Assembly: GCF_047948215.1 (NCBI RefSeq)
Contig: NC_134456.1
Location: 79,784,515-79,848,514 of the forward strand
Reading direction: 5' to 3'
DNA length: 64,000 bases
DNA from: Lycorma delicatula
Lineage: Eukaryota > Arthropoda > Insecta > Hemiptera > Fulgoridae
In this document: positions 44,201-58,568 of the stretch, piece after piece
Position numbering within the stretch: the first letter of the stretch is position 1
Layout: each line of letters starts with the position of its first letter
Translations under genes and position numbers: made by a program
Notes under the pieces: model-generated
Told to the model about the DNA's origin: nothing
Seen by the model: only the letters and a program-made list of their open reading frames with translations
Databases searched by the model: none

Positions 44201-47200
44201 AAGAGACTGGTCCAACTTTATTTACATTCTATGGATTAAGGTTTACCTTTACCCAATATAGCTTTTTTGAATGCAATGCATTTCGCCACTGCAGCATGGG
44301 ATGCAGTAACTTTCAAAGTTATAGAAACCTTTTTTTATTAAAGTTGGGGTAAAGTGGTCAAAAGAAGAAGAAGAACCGGCAGTTAAGTGCTGATGTTGAA
44401 AACAAAGTTGAAGAGGATGCTGATATGAGACAGTTTCCATAATTTGCATCAGTTGACAACAATGTATTAACATGCGAGGAGAGAACAGTGCAGGAGATGA
44501 TACAAGAGACAAGAAATGAGCAGTGATGGTGATGAAGAAGAAGAAGAAGAAGGAAAAGATAAGCCTGGGCCATCACCAATGACAGCCCCTACATTAGAAG
44601 TTCTTAGTGAGGTTAGGCGTTATGTGTTCAATCTGCCTGACTTACGATACTGTATATATAAAAATGTTTTTAGAAACTTTAATTTTGATTTCATGTTTTA
44701 AAATGGACAGCAAAGCAAAATTGATGACTATTTTAAAAATTAGTTATGGGAACATTCTGATCTTTATTATAATTATATTCAGTGGTTAGTGTGTTTTTGA
44801 TTTAATGTGTGATGTTCAGAAAAACATATATACGTATATTTATCCTTAATGTGCATTTATAATTGCTGTTGTTAATATTTTCTCACATAACGCTGTTTGT
44901 TAAAACATTAACAATCTGCTGCTTTCATTAATGCTTCTATGAAGCGCTATGTTAAAGTTGTTTTAGCTGCTTCTCAGCTAAGATGATTTTCCACCAAGAC
45001 AATAATTTGCGTCAGACCTGTGAAAATTGTATTAAGCAGAGTTTACTGTATTTTTAACTTTGTGTTGAAATTTTTATGTGTTAAACATCTTATAAATTGT
45101 GTGTTGAATGTTATGGAATTTTTTTTAAATGCTTAATTTAAATTTTGAGAATTATTATAATCAACTACGTTAATGAATTTCTTTAATTATTCTTTGTGAT
45201 TAGAATAGAAAGCAGAAGACATAAAGAAAATAATCTTCTGAAAACAGTTGTTAAAAATTAAACAATTTTTATATTTTATTTTATCCGTATTGTTTGTTAT
45301 AAGGAATTTTTATTTTTTATTTTTGGTTATAGTGTGTGGAGTGTATTGACTGGCCGTGTGTTTGAGGGGACACCATCTGTAGTGGTTCATGATGTTCGCG
45401 AAATTGAAACGTGGATCCTTCGTCTATTAAGTGCTCCAGTTCCTGTGCCTGGTAAAACTAGAGTTGAGGTTTGTTAAAGGGTCATTTTTTAGTTTTTAAT
45501 TATATCTTAACTATAAGAAAGATAAAATTAATGTTAATAAAAATTGCAACAGTTTCTCTCCCCCGCGCTAGAATAAACAGTTTCACTCATACTTCTTTAA
45601 GAATGAATTCTTATATAAGTACAGATTAAATATCTTACTTTTTTTTACTTATTTTTTGAATTACTCAATGTACTCTATTTATTATGGAAGATGTGGAACA
45701 ATTAAAATTAATTTGTTGTTGATTTAAATTTGTTTAAGATTGTAAGACTGTATCCTATTGGGATATAGTTTTGAATTTATCTCTGTGTTAATGTGTTATT
45801 GCCCTGATCTATCAGTAATAATGAAATGTAACTATTACAGATTAATAAATTTTTTTATCAACAATTATTTATAATTATTATATATCCATAAAGTAATTGT
45901 CTTTATTGACTATTTTTTTTACCTTTCTAACTTCCCACCTTTTTCTTATTCTTCTGACCTACAATTATGCTTTCTTTATTATGTACTAGACTGTTCTTTA
46001 AATTAAAATAATTTTATTGTTAATCGGTTTAATATTATTTTTAATTACAGATTATTATATATTATTCTTTTCTTAATTATATAATGTTATTGCCTAATAT
46101 TTGAATTTTGTTTTTTAAAAAAGTATCATGTGAACTATAAGTGAAGCTATGAAAATTATTTCAGGTTGAATCCCAGAATTGGGTTCACTAAACTGCTATA
46201 ACAGAATTCCACAAGAAATCATTGATAATCTGCCATTATTTTTTTTTTGTTGGAGACTAGGTACAGGAATGGTCTACCCTTCTGAAACAGTTTCACTGTA
46301 ACTAATCAATGGAATTTTTTCTGTGTAATAATAGAAATTATTTCAATTAACATTATTTAGTTTTCTAAAGGTATTTTCAGTATATTATCATTAAATTAAA
46401 TTGTGTCTCATTAATCATTTTGGCCTGATAAGTAAAGTATTAAAAACTCCTGGTATGTTTGTTGAAGCAAATACTAGGTTGGTTCAGAAAGTAACCTCCG
46501 TTGTAGCATAGTGCTGGTAGTAGTGTTAGTGGTGCTGCCATTGACACATCATTGTACTCTTTGAATCAATTTGCTTTCAGGTGTGTCAGTGTGAGACATG
46601 TACTTTAGCCCATTTGCTTGTTATAATCTAAAAACATGAGTACTGCAATAGAAAATCCCTCCAAATGCATGGTGCATGCTGTCATAAAATTTCTTTGGGC
46701 ACAAAATGTTTTGGCAGCAAGCATCCATTTTGTCATATTAAGTTTTCTGCTTTTTCAGTGATTTTGTCATTTAAATTAAAAATATTTTAGCCATTGGTGT
46801 TCTTTCTCATTGTGTTCTGTATTTTATTTAATTTCAGCAGTATGTCTCTTTACGTTGTTTCCTAGGGTTCTGTTAATTATATCACAAATTTTATTAAACT
46901 TCTCAATCTTTTCTTTAACATCTGATTCTGTAAATGGTGGTATTTCAACTTAGAAACTTGAATTCAGTAATTTGGCTAATCATTTTATCTTCAGAACTTT
47001 ACATCCTGAAGAATAAGATTCAGAAAAGGATTATAACCACCATTTTTCTGCAGGAGGTACTAAAATTATATTCTTTAATTATATTGAATAATGTAATTAA
47101 TTGTTATTTAGGTATTAATTCAAACAGTGCATGTTGTAAAGAGTATTATCCCAGATCTATTACTACATTATCGGTAAAATTTAGCATTAGAACAGAATTA

Positions 47201-49217
47201 TTCTGATAAAAATATATCAATAACTAAAACCATTTATGCATTCGTTAAAATGGCATCGTCAAAAAGCTTTTTTTCACCATATAATAATAGAGATGATGCT
47301 GTATAACCTTTCCTTATTTCCATGTTTACCAATTTAATCCATTTCTATATTTTCTATTCTTACTAGATATTCTAAACTCCCAGTATTTAAATTCCTTATT
47401 ATCTTATCGTTGCGTATCGGTATCTTCTTTTTTCCATAACTTATCTTCTGTTCTTGATTCACTTTTAATTTCTATATATCAATCATTTATATTTCATTTT
47501 TAACATTAAATCTGTAATTTAATTTATATTATTATGAAATATCATTAATTATGATTATAATATGTATAATTATTTATTTTATAATTTATAATCGTTTGCA
47601 GTTTTCAAGGTCTTTTTATTAGGTTTTATTATAAGCATTATTAGGCTTACTGTTAACAATTTGATATGAAATTTATTATATGAGTAGTGAATTTTATGTG
47701 TGCTTGTTGTATGTAAGTCTGATTGGCATTCAAACACATAACCTTCCAAATGAAAGACAGATGCTTCTTCTCTGTCAAGTAATAGATTAGTTACATTTGA
47801 TTTTAGAATAAAGCAAATATTTTAACAGTATCTTTGTTTTGAAAAATTGTAACTGTTATGACTTGGAATATTGAAGTAATGCATACAGTATGATTAGCTG
47901 TATTGTGTGAAAATGAGTTAGAAGACCAGAATATCATAGTATCTGAATATGATCTTCTGCCTCCTGAAGATGACTAAATAAAATTAAGGATAATGCTATG
48001 CCTTTGAAACAAAGTAAAATAGCTGTTATTTCTATTCAAGAAAAACAATTATATTGAGTTGTTTGTTAAGCAATTTAAATTGAATTTATTTTTGGAGTGG
48101 TAAAATAAGATTGGTCTTATGTGATCTCTATTGCAGAGTGGTTGTGTCTATGGTGTCATTTATCTGCTAGGTTCTGGGTTCAAATGTCAGTCAAGCTTGG
48201 TATTTTTTTCTCCCTAAAAGGTCTTTTTTTTGTCAAAAAAGTAGGGGAAGGAATACTAACTAGTAACAAATACTGTTAGAAATACTAATGGTAACTGGGC
48301 ACCAGCCTGTTCAGTTGCCTCAGTGAATGTATAAATAAGTGAAATTGCAAATTTAACAAAAAAAAACTTTAAAGTTTTTTTTCATGTAAGCTTTATTTTT
48401 TTTTTAGTTAGTAAATTTGCAAATAAAAAAAAAATTTCTGCAAGATGACTAACAAAACGAATAACATCTGAAATTACATTCTCTTTATTCAAAAGTTATC
48501 TTAACCTTCTCCCATCACAATGATCCGCGCTTGATTAGCGCTCCGTGAAAATATGTTGATATCCGATTCCCTCCCTTTATAGTCTTATGCTACCGTCTTG
48601 TGAAAAAAATTTCAAAAAATTACAGTACATTAAGGAGATTTAACAGATTCTGACAAAAAAAAACGTTACGATTGGATATTTTTTATGCCTGTAACAACAA
48701 AAAAATTGAAACGGTACAAAAATTATGATAATTTAATTGCTTTTGCTTTGTGTTTATGAAACATAGTTTGCTGATTTTAAAAATAATATTTTCAAGCAAA
48801 TCGGTTGAAAATTGGGCAAAATATGATGAAAAACCTGTGTCATAAATCACAGATTAGTAACATATGTTAGTATAAGTGAAAGTAGATTCAGAAAACTAAG
48901 TTTTATAAAAATCCCCACTATTCAAAAGGGTATTCAGATTGACAAAAAACACTTTTTACTGTATACTGTTATTCATTATGAATCGTTATGTGTTACATGT
49001 TTACCGATATCATTTGTCAGCAAAGATATTTATAGACCTCAAGTAAAAGTGACGTATTTATGACCGCAAATTCCTTTTTTTTTGTGTGTGCCGTATATCA
49101 TAATTTATTATGTGTTTCAATACATTGATATGTTGCTACTAAGATAAGCTATTTTTGTAAATAATAAATAAATCCATAATCGTAGTAGCAATTATAATAG
49201 ACAAGTCAAACCCACCC

Positions 49218-49248
<31 letters not shown>

Positions 49249-52200
49249 CATTTCTGAGAAAAAAATGGTCATATTCTTTCTAGTCTAAATAAAACATTTT
49301 ACATCGTATAAATGTCGTTCAAATTGTGTAATAAAACTGATTCCTTTGTGAATATAAAAAAAAATAACTGACTTAGATGCCATATAAAATGATTTTCTTA
49401 TAGCGTTTTAAAACTGACGCCATACATAACCAGTTCCAAGACTAAATGATCTGTAAAGGTTAAGTATGGTAATTAATTTAGAGACTGAGTGTAGGGTGCT
49501 GCCCTGATTTGAGTTATGCAAGACAGTAGAGATTCAGAACTTTAGAAGCTTTCTAAAAAAACAAAAAGGCAGTCAGTTTAAAGGCTTTCAGTGATCAATG
49601 TACAATTAATGATGTTTTAATTTTTCATTCCGTTTATTTTGAACTGTTCATTGAAAATATTAAATAAACTAGTTTTCTGGAGAATAGAATGTATGTAGGG
49701 TGTGTTAGATGATAAGCTATTTCACTTTCAGAAAGAACACGGATATAATGGAGGCCATTCCAGCTATGTTAGAAGAAAGACTTAAAACGAATAAACCTAC
49801 TTAGAATTCCTAAATCTGGAGTAGTTATTTCATAATCTAATTATGTCTGTCCCTATTATATTTATATATATCTGCCCCTATTGATTTTCATACCACATGT
49901 AGATGGAATACAGAAATTGGACAAATTTTAGAGTATATTAACTATTCAAGGAGAAAATATAAAAAAATATTGAAATTTATGTACATTCTTTTGACAGAAA
50001 CCAAAATGAGTTAAATGTAAGTAATGAAAATAGTAAGCCAAAAGTAATAAAATGTGACAGAAAGGAAAACAATGAAATATTAAGATAAGGAAGCAGTACA
50101 TGTATTTTGGTAAGTTTTAGAATTTTGTTACCTAGGTAGTAAAATTAAAAAGGGTGGATGAAGTGATATAGATCAAAGACAGACTGCACAAGCAAAGAGA
50201 GCTTTCATACAAAAAAGTAATATGCTGTTATCAAATATAAGTCTAAGAATTATGAAGAAACTCTTAGAGAATTTGTGTTAAATACTAATGCTAGTGAAAC
50301 ATGAATATAAGGAAAATAGAAAGGAAAAGAATAGAGGCTGCTAAGATATGTTAATACAGTAAAATGTTTAAAATTAGATGTGATGATCATGAAGCAATCA
50401 TAAAATAAATAGATGAGAAAATAAATTTTTGTCAGTCTTATAAAGAGGTGAACTAGGTTGTTGGGCTATGTACTAAAACATCCAGGTTAGGTAATTTGCT
50501 TATAGATAAATGTGTAGAAGGTAAAAAATGATGTAGAGGAAGGCTAGGATTGGAATGTATAAAACATATTGCTGAGGATATAGGGTGTAGTGATTGTGTT
50601 GATATTAAAAGACTGCAACAGAACAAAAAGTAATGAAGAATTGCATCAATGACTGATGATTCAGCAACAAAAAAATATCTGTAATGGTCACTGAAACAGG
50701 GTTTAAAATATTATTTCCTTTGTTTTGGATGTAGGACTTATTAGTATCCTTTTATAAGATGTATAAATTGCTTTGTTTTTTGTGTATTAATTCACATATG
50801 TTTTCTGTTCATTGAAATAAATGTTTTATCCCTTTTCTACTTTGTCAAGAAATTAAAAATTGAACATATCAGTATTATCCTTCCTTGTGATTTACATCTC
50901 TTTGTGTTATTTTAAAAATAAATTTAAAAAAAATTTGATAGTGTAAACAGCAATTAAGTTAAATGCAGTAACAAAAATGTGAGAATGTTTATGATCTTGC
51001 TGCAAATTTATTGCTCATTTAATAGTCTTCAAACTAGTTTTGTTTCATTGAATTTGTTTTGAGTTTGTATTATTACTAAAATTTTATTATATTTATGCAT
51101 GGTAATTATGAATTTGTTTCATATTTAGTAATTGTGGTTTTTTTTTCAGGTGGAAGTGCTATCAAAAGGAATTCATCCAGTTCTAACATTTGCGCTTCCT
51201 GACCATACTCGTTTCTCTCTTGTTGACTTCCCTTTACATTTGCCTTTAGAACTCCTTGGTGTAGATACATGTCTTCAGGTTCTTATTTTAATACTTCTTG
51301 AAAATAAGGTATTGCATTTTTTTTATATTATTTAATTTACTTTTTTATTATTAATTTTTTAGCTCTTTTATGAGTTATAAATATTTTGTTAATTATCACG
51401 GCTCAAGCCGATAATGGTATGAATTTTGTAAATATTACTTACCTTTTGATTAGTAATTCATGCATAGTAGCATAAATTTCCCAAAAACATTTGGTTCTTT
51501 TATATGATAAAACTTAGACATTTATTTTTTGTTTTTACAAAATTTTACTTGTTACTATATATGTAAAAGCCTGCATTTATAGGTACCAGTTGTAGCATGA
51601 TGGCTATCAAAACATTGTTTTGTTTCATTATTACTAAATCATTTCTCACATGATCGTAGCTGTGATGATGACAGTTTCCATTACTTTTTCATCCATCTGG
51701 TCTAAATCACAAAGAGTTGCAGAATAAACAATGTTTACATATGGACACAAAAAAAAATCCAGTGTTGTAAGATCTACAGACATTGTGATGGCTAGAAACA
51801 GGTTTTCCTTTATCACTTCACTTAACAGGTAACCTTTTGTTGATCATATTTCTAACCTCCAAATTAAAATTTGGTGGTGTTTCATCTTATGGGTAGGTAG
51901 TCAATCTGAAGATGTTTTTCATCAATTTGTTGGAAAGGAAACAGTTGAAAGATGTCTTAGTTGCCATGACCATTTTCTCTGCAAAGAAAATTGACCTATT
52001 ATGTATTTATCTGAGTTCATAATAAGTTTGAGCTTTCAAACAAATCTTGGACAAATTTAACCATTTCATTGACTCAAGATTCTAGTTATGGTAATTCATA
52101 TAACTGTTGACATAAAAAGTTGCTTTGTCAGTGAAAATAACACATTTTAAGAAATTTTCATCACCTTTTTGACTAATATTACATTTGAAAAGTTGATATA

Positions 52201-55200
52201 TTTAGGAAGCTCATCTGTTTGCTTTCATTTGTATTTGTATAATCAAAATCTCTTCTGAGTAATGTGCTCAGTAAACAAAACTTCAAAGTATTGTTATAGG
52301 CACTTGATATCGTCAGGCCCCTGATACTAAATTGTTGAATTGCTTGATGTTTTTTACTTTTGAGATATATCTATTTTTTTTTTTTTTAATTTTAAATCAT
52401 TAAGAAAGTTTTGAATCTACTTTACCATACATTTGATTAAAACTTTGTTTAACAGTAATAAAAAAGGAATAAACTGCAAATCAGGAGACCCAAGAAGTTT
52501 TTTTTGTCTAGACATTATGTTGTTATCAAACTGGTAAAACACTATCTGAAATGTTATGTAGATAATGTACAGATGCCAACATAAACTTGGTATTTCCCTT
52601 AAACTCCAAGTCCAATTAATATGAAGAGCTGTAAAAAAAAAATCTGTTATGGAAATTTCACTCAAGAGGAAGGAGGTGTTATTCAGTTTGTACGCGATAC
52701 AGATTTTGAAATGTACAGAGTTCAGGTATGAGGTATGAGTGATGTGTTTGTGTGCCCAAAGGAAAGGTTTTAATAAATAGTTTTTTAATATTTTTTAACT
52801 GATGAAATCAGGAAAGCAGTATGCAACTTTTAGGAACACTGTCCGAGAGAAACTATTCCAGAAGTAACACGTACAAGAGATTGTAGGAATCAACAACATC
52901 AGAAAATAACTAAATAAATAATTTAATTTATATTTTTAAAAAAAAAGAAGAAAAGAGTGCCAGATAGAGTGTTTTAGAATGGGCTAAAAGTTAAAAGAAT
53001 ATGAGGAAGATTGAACAAGGGGTGCTGTATAAGATGAAAGAAAGTGCAGGGAGGAAGTTATAAAATAAGAGAATGTTTGAACAGTACCGATTGAAAGTTA
53101 GAAAAAATATGGATATCGTGATCTTATCTACATCCTGATCCAAATTAGATATTGGGAAAAGAAAAGTTAAAAAAAATCACATGTTGAAGATAAATGGATA
53201 TGTGGAAAAAATTATTTTTAGTGTCACCAGTTTTAACCATTTCTTGTTTATAGTATATTTTCGCCAGTCTATAAAATCTTATATGCTTACAGGTACTTAC
53301 AGTACTATCATCGTGTTAATGCCAATACTATAATTCTTTCATCGGCATGTGTTGCATTTTATTGGCTTTAAAATGAACTATTTGCACTCTCAATAGGTTG
53401 CAGCCTACATCTGGAAAAATAGAGAATAAAATCATGTTACCAGCATCCTAAAACTAGGTTTTGTAAGTTTTATTGAACCCTTGTTAGGAAACATGGCCAA
53501 TTCGTCGCATTTGTGTCTAGGATTTATTTCTTCTCGTTAATGCACTAATAATGCCTGAAATTATGGAAAGTATAATGAATGAAGCAAACACATATTATAC
53601 CCAAGCTTTTGATAAACCGGTCTTCCTCATTCAAATTTATAATGATGGAAACCAACTGACATAGATGAACTGTATATATTTTCGAGTTTGTCCATGCTTA
53701 CACTAAGAAATAAGAAAAATTCTATGAAAGAATAATGGTCAACAGACACACTATTACACTCCCCCAATATTTTTTGAAACGATGGCTAGAGACAGATATT
53801 TGAACATTCTTAGTATGCTTCATTTTGCCAGTAATAAAAATCTCCTGACTTCGTCTTTTTAAAATTCAAGAATTATTAGATAAACTGAAAAATATTTCTC
53901 AAATGTGTTTTATCCTTTTTAAAATATAGTAGTAATTGACAAGTCCTTAGTTTTGTTCAAAGTAAGGCTTAAGTTTGTTTATGTTTATAATAGAAATTGT
54001 GTTTTAAAATTTGTTTACAATAAATAAAAAAGTAGTTTTAAATTTTAAATGAATTAAAGTAATATTAATTGCTAGTGATTGTGAAGTGATAAATCATACA
54101 GACTGCTTAAAGCTAAGCAACTTTAAAAAAAATACTAATCTGAGCATGAATTAGGATTTACAGTATGTTAGTCCCGAAAAGGTTAAATTAAAAATGTTAT
54201 TAATATGCTGTAAATTGCTTCCTTAACTTGAAACAGTTACCAGTGATAAAATCAACAATAATAATTTACAAATTATAAAATTATGTGATCCTTTTAAACG
54301 ATTTTAATTTAAAATGTTCTGCATAAACCTTCTTGATATTGTATAATTATTAAATAACTCACTCTCAAAATATTAAAATTTTTCTTTCTAATTCCTTTTA
54401 GAGCCAATTAGTTTCATGAGAACTGGTCATAAGCAAATGAATAGTTTGTGTTAGCAAATGTTGTTAATTTGTTATCAATTTTGAAAATTAGGTCAGTGAT
54501 CTTTACTTAAAAGGTTCACATGTTCTAGAGCAACTCATTAGATGTTTACAGCATCAGTCTAATCAAAGGTACCAGCCAGCTTCATTCAAGCAGCTCTAAC
54601 TTCATATAATAGTGAATCCAGTAACTTAACCTCATTCTTGACTGAAAATAATTTGATTTAAAATCGATAAAGCTAATTGATAGACTGAAAGAAATTGATA
54701 TACTATGTTATATAATATTGGATGTACATGATGTACAATAAATTGAAGAAATTATACATTATTAAAATAGTACACATATATAAATTAAAATCTAGTGTAT
54801 ATTAAATTAGATGCCAGGATTACTGAAAATAATAGTGACTAATGAAAATAATAAAATGCATGCATTTTGAATCACTTAATTTTTGTATTTACCACATCTA
54901 CCACCACTTTCTATATCTATTAGAAAGTTTGAAGGTCTTTCAATAAGTCCTTAGAAAAGCCAAGAGATGGCACTCATAGTATCAAAAATGGTTTGCTTTT
55001 AGTAAGCGTCATTTGTCGCTAGAGTGCAGTTAAAGTTTCAGCTATATCAATCATGTGATCGATCATTTCATAATCATGGTTTGGAGCAATAAGCTATTGT
55101 TTATTTAGAAAAATGGAAAAAAGTGAGTTTTGAAAGTGGAAAAAGTGAGGAAATCATATGAGGGTTTAATCACCCTAATATAGGTGATTAAACACTTATA

Positions 55201-58200
55201 TTTAAAATGCTTAACACCAAAAGAGATCAAATTTGAGTTGGATGAAGTTTGTGACACATCTGCTCCTGTGTTTGCAACTGTTTACGATTGGGTAAATGAG
55301 TTTAAACGTGGCTGTACGTCCACAAAAGGTGAACATTGTTCAGGACGATCAATGGAAGTGACCACCCCCGAAATGATGGACAAAATTGACGATATAGTTT
55401 TGAGTGATGGATGAATAAAGTGCATGAAATAGTTGAGGCCATAGGCATTTCGCAAGGTATATTGTTTTCAATTTTGCACGAAAAATTGGGTGTGAAAAAA
55501 ATTTCAGCAAGATGGGTGCTGCGTTTGCTCTCAGTGGAGAATAAACACAGTCGTATGGTTGACTGAGGCTGTTTTGGTGCTCTCCCATTGCAATCCTGAT
55601 GAGTTTCTGTGTCGATACATAACTTTGGACGAAACATGGATACACTACTACACTTCAGAGACAAAGGAACAGTCAAAACAGTGGGTTTTTGAAGGTGAAC
55701 AGGCTCTGAAGAAGGCAAAGATAGTGAAATCAGCCGGCAAGGTGATGGCCACAGTTTTTTGGGATGCACGCGATATCATCTACACTGATTACTTGGAAAA
55801 AGGATAAACAATAACTCAAGAGTATTATGTGTCGTTATTGCACCAATTGAGCAAAGAAATCAAGAAAAAACATCCTCATTTGAAAAAAAAAAAAGGTTCT
55901 CTTCCATCAAGACAATGCATGAGTGAACACCTTTGCGGTTTCAATGGCCAAAATTATGGAATTAAAGTTTGAATTATGGATTTAAAGTTTGTAGTTATTA
56001 TTATTATACTGAATTCACCAGATTTGGCCCCTAGTGTTTTCTTTTTATTTCCACACTTGAAAAAATGGCTCAGTGAGCAACAATTCACATTGAACGAGAA
56101 GGTCATTGCCCAAACAGATGCTTATTTTGAGGACCTCCTGAAATTCTACTTTTTGGACGGCTTAAAAAAGTTGGAGAAATGCTTGGAAAAGTGTATAGAT
56201 TTAAAAGGAGATTATGTTGAAAAATAAAAAAAAAATCTACACAAAATAATTTGTTTTTCTACCTTTTTCTAAGGATTTATTGAACGACTCTTGTATAAAG
56301 TAATGGTAAATTTAAATTCTGTAGTTTATGAAGCCAACAAATGTCTGATTTTTACATTTCATTCTCAATAACATTTTCCCTCTGTTATTTTTCTTCATTC
56401 CCATGAAAAACAACAGAGTTTTACCAAGTTAATTCTATCATTAGGTAAAACTCAAACTGTTTTACTTATTACTGATTTTAGAAATTCTAAATTAGTTTCA
56501 AGGTTTGTGAATTCTGCCTATTATTGAAGACATTTTTTACTGGAAATCTGCTATTATGTAAATTGGTCAGTTTTAATATTTAAAAATGATAGTTTTAATA
56601 TGAAGTAATTTTTTCCCATCTCTCTAATGGTATGATTATTGTATTTATTATACCCATGTGTTTTGTGTATAACAGTTTGCTATATTTTTTCTTTGTAGGT
56701 TATTTTACAATCTAAAGACTACAATGCATTATCAATGTCAGTTATGGCTTTTGTAACTCTTATATATCCATTAGAATACATGTTTCCTGTTATTCCACTT
56801 CTGCCAACTTGTATGAGTTGTGCTGAACAGGTAAATTATTTTTAAATTTCTTTTATTATTTAATATGTAAGAAAATCTTTTTATTTAGTTTTTACAATAA
56901 TGACTCTTTTATCTATGTTAATATACTTGTATCTTTGGTAGATTGTTCATATTTTGTTGCATATTTTTGAAATATCAGATTTTATAGATTATTAATCATC
57001 CAATTTGTTTGTGGGGTTTAGAGCAATGTACTCTGTTTGCAGATTGTGCTAGTGAATTTTTAATACACCAGTTAGGTTGCCAAGTGATTTGTTACATGAT
57101 TTATATTACATAAAATAAATTGGGCAAATTAAGGAAATATCCTGACTTAAAAGATCCAGAATATTAGCGCAAAATATCTTGGCATAATATTGAGAATGCA
57201 TTTCACAGACTCTTAGCATTTATTGACGGGTGTGATAGATTCTCGAAGAAGTTATTGTAGAGCAGGAATGTGTTTAACGTTATAAAAATGAATTGTAGAA
57301 GAATGCTCTTCAATTAATAATTTTTTTTTGTATTCAGTCATTTGACTGGTTTGATGCAGCTCTCCAAGATTCCCTACCTAGTGCTAGACGTTTCGTTTCG
57401 GTATACCCCCTACATCCTACATCCCTAAAAATTTGTTTTACTTATTCCAAACGTTGCCTGCCTACACAATTTTTTCCTTCTAACTGTCCCTCCAATATTA
57501 AAGCGACTATTCCAGGATGCCTCTTCTTTTAGCTATATTTTTCCAAATGCTTCTTTCTTCATCTATTTACCGCAACATCTCTTCATTTGTCACTTTATCC
57601 ACCCATCTGAATTTTCACATTCTCCTATAGCACCACATTTCAAAAGCTTCTAATCTTTAGTTCTCAGGTACTCCGATCGTCCAAGTTTCACATCCATATA
57701 AAGCGACGCTCCAAACATATACTTTCAAAAATCTTTTCCTGACATTTAAATTAATTTTTGATGACAAAAATTAATTGATTAAATCAATTAATTAATTAAT
57801 TATTTTGTTTATTAATTAATTAATTTCCTTAATAATTATGACAGTATAAAATACTGTTGGAATAAATTGTAAACAGATATAACTAGCTGCATTTAATATG
57901 AAGCTATTTATTAACATACATAATAAAAGCACGAGAGGAGTTAAGGGTCGTTGTTAGAGGGTCGAAGCATAAATTGGGTGTTGACTAACATTAAATAAGC
58001 TAACTCTTGTGTATATTGGAGAAAACAAGAATGTCATAATATCAGATGTTCATTTTACTTTAAATAGAATTATAGTTAGTTTTCTGTCTGTGGTAACTAA
58101 AAATACATTAATGGAAAATTATAAAATGATCAATTTTTATAAAATAAATAGTTTACATTATAGAGCAAAAAATCTCAAACAGCATTAATAATTCATAAAT

Positions 58201-58514
58201 AATATATGGGATATTAATTTATATTGAGTTAGTGGTGTGATTAAAGTATAATATTACAAAAGAGTTTAATGTAATGGCAGTATATCGTGCAATTTACATT
58301 AGTAATAGGAAGTGTTTGGATAATTTGTTTATTGTGTTATTTTCTTGATATTAAATGATGAACTATACAAATATATTATTATTTAATTTTATAATACTTC
58401 TTATCATTGAAAAGAAAATTTTATCTAATGTAATAAATGAAAAATCTAAAATAAAAAACAAAACACTTTAATAAATGAAAATAATAAAAGTGTAATTAAT
58501 AAATACTGTATATA

Positions 58515-58568
<54 letters not shown>

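Larger units (their letters stand above)
42702..45048 (+). mobile_element. Tigger/pogo-type DNA transposon, dead
   Basis: Terminal inverted repeats start CAGTAAACTC on both ends (42702 onward, and the complement ending at 45048), flanked by TA (42700-42701 and 45049-45050). The inside carries broken Tigger transposase blocks on the plus strand. At about 2.35 kb it is near the length usual for complete Tigger elements. It sits in MADD intron 5 in the sense direction. Confidence 0.85.
41526..45332 (+). other. MADD intron 5
   Basis: 3807 bases, GT...AG, largely filled by a Tigger element (42702-45048). Otherwise AT-rich without features. Confidence 0.8.
45469..51149 (+). other. MADD intron 6
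   Basis: 5681 bases, GT...AG. It holds a mariner-like 5' end (46472-46740), SINE B remnants (47690-47795, 48130-48225), a (CA)n run (49224-49250) and a LINE remnant (49730-50680). The remainder is AT-rich. Confidence 0.8.
51309..56698 (+). other. MADD intron 7
   Basis: 5390 bases, GT...AG. It holds a minus-strand Tc1/mariner-like remnant (51590-52200), a piggyBac remnant (53590-54010) and a plus-strand mariner (54930-56293). The rest is AT-rich without features. Confidence 0.8.

Noticed and set aside
55302..55769. 155-codon minus-strand frame
   Set aside because: Antisense to the mariner transposase; shadow frame.
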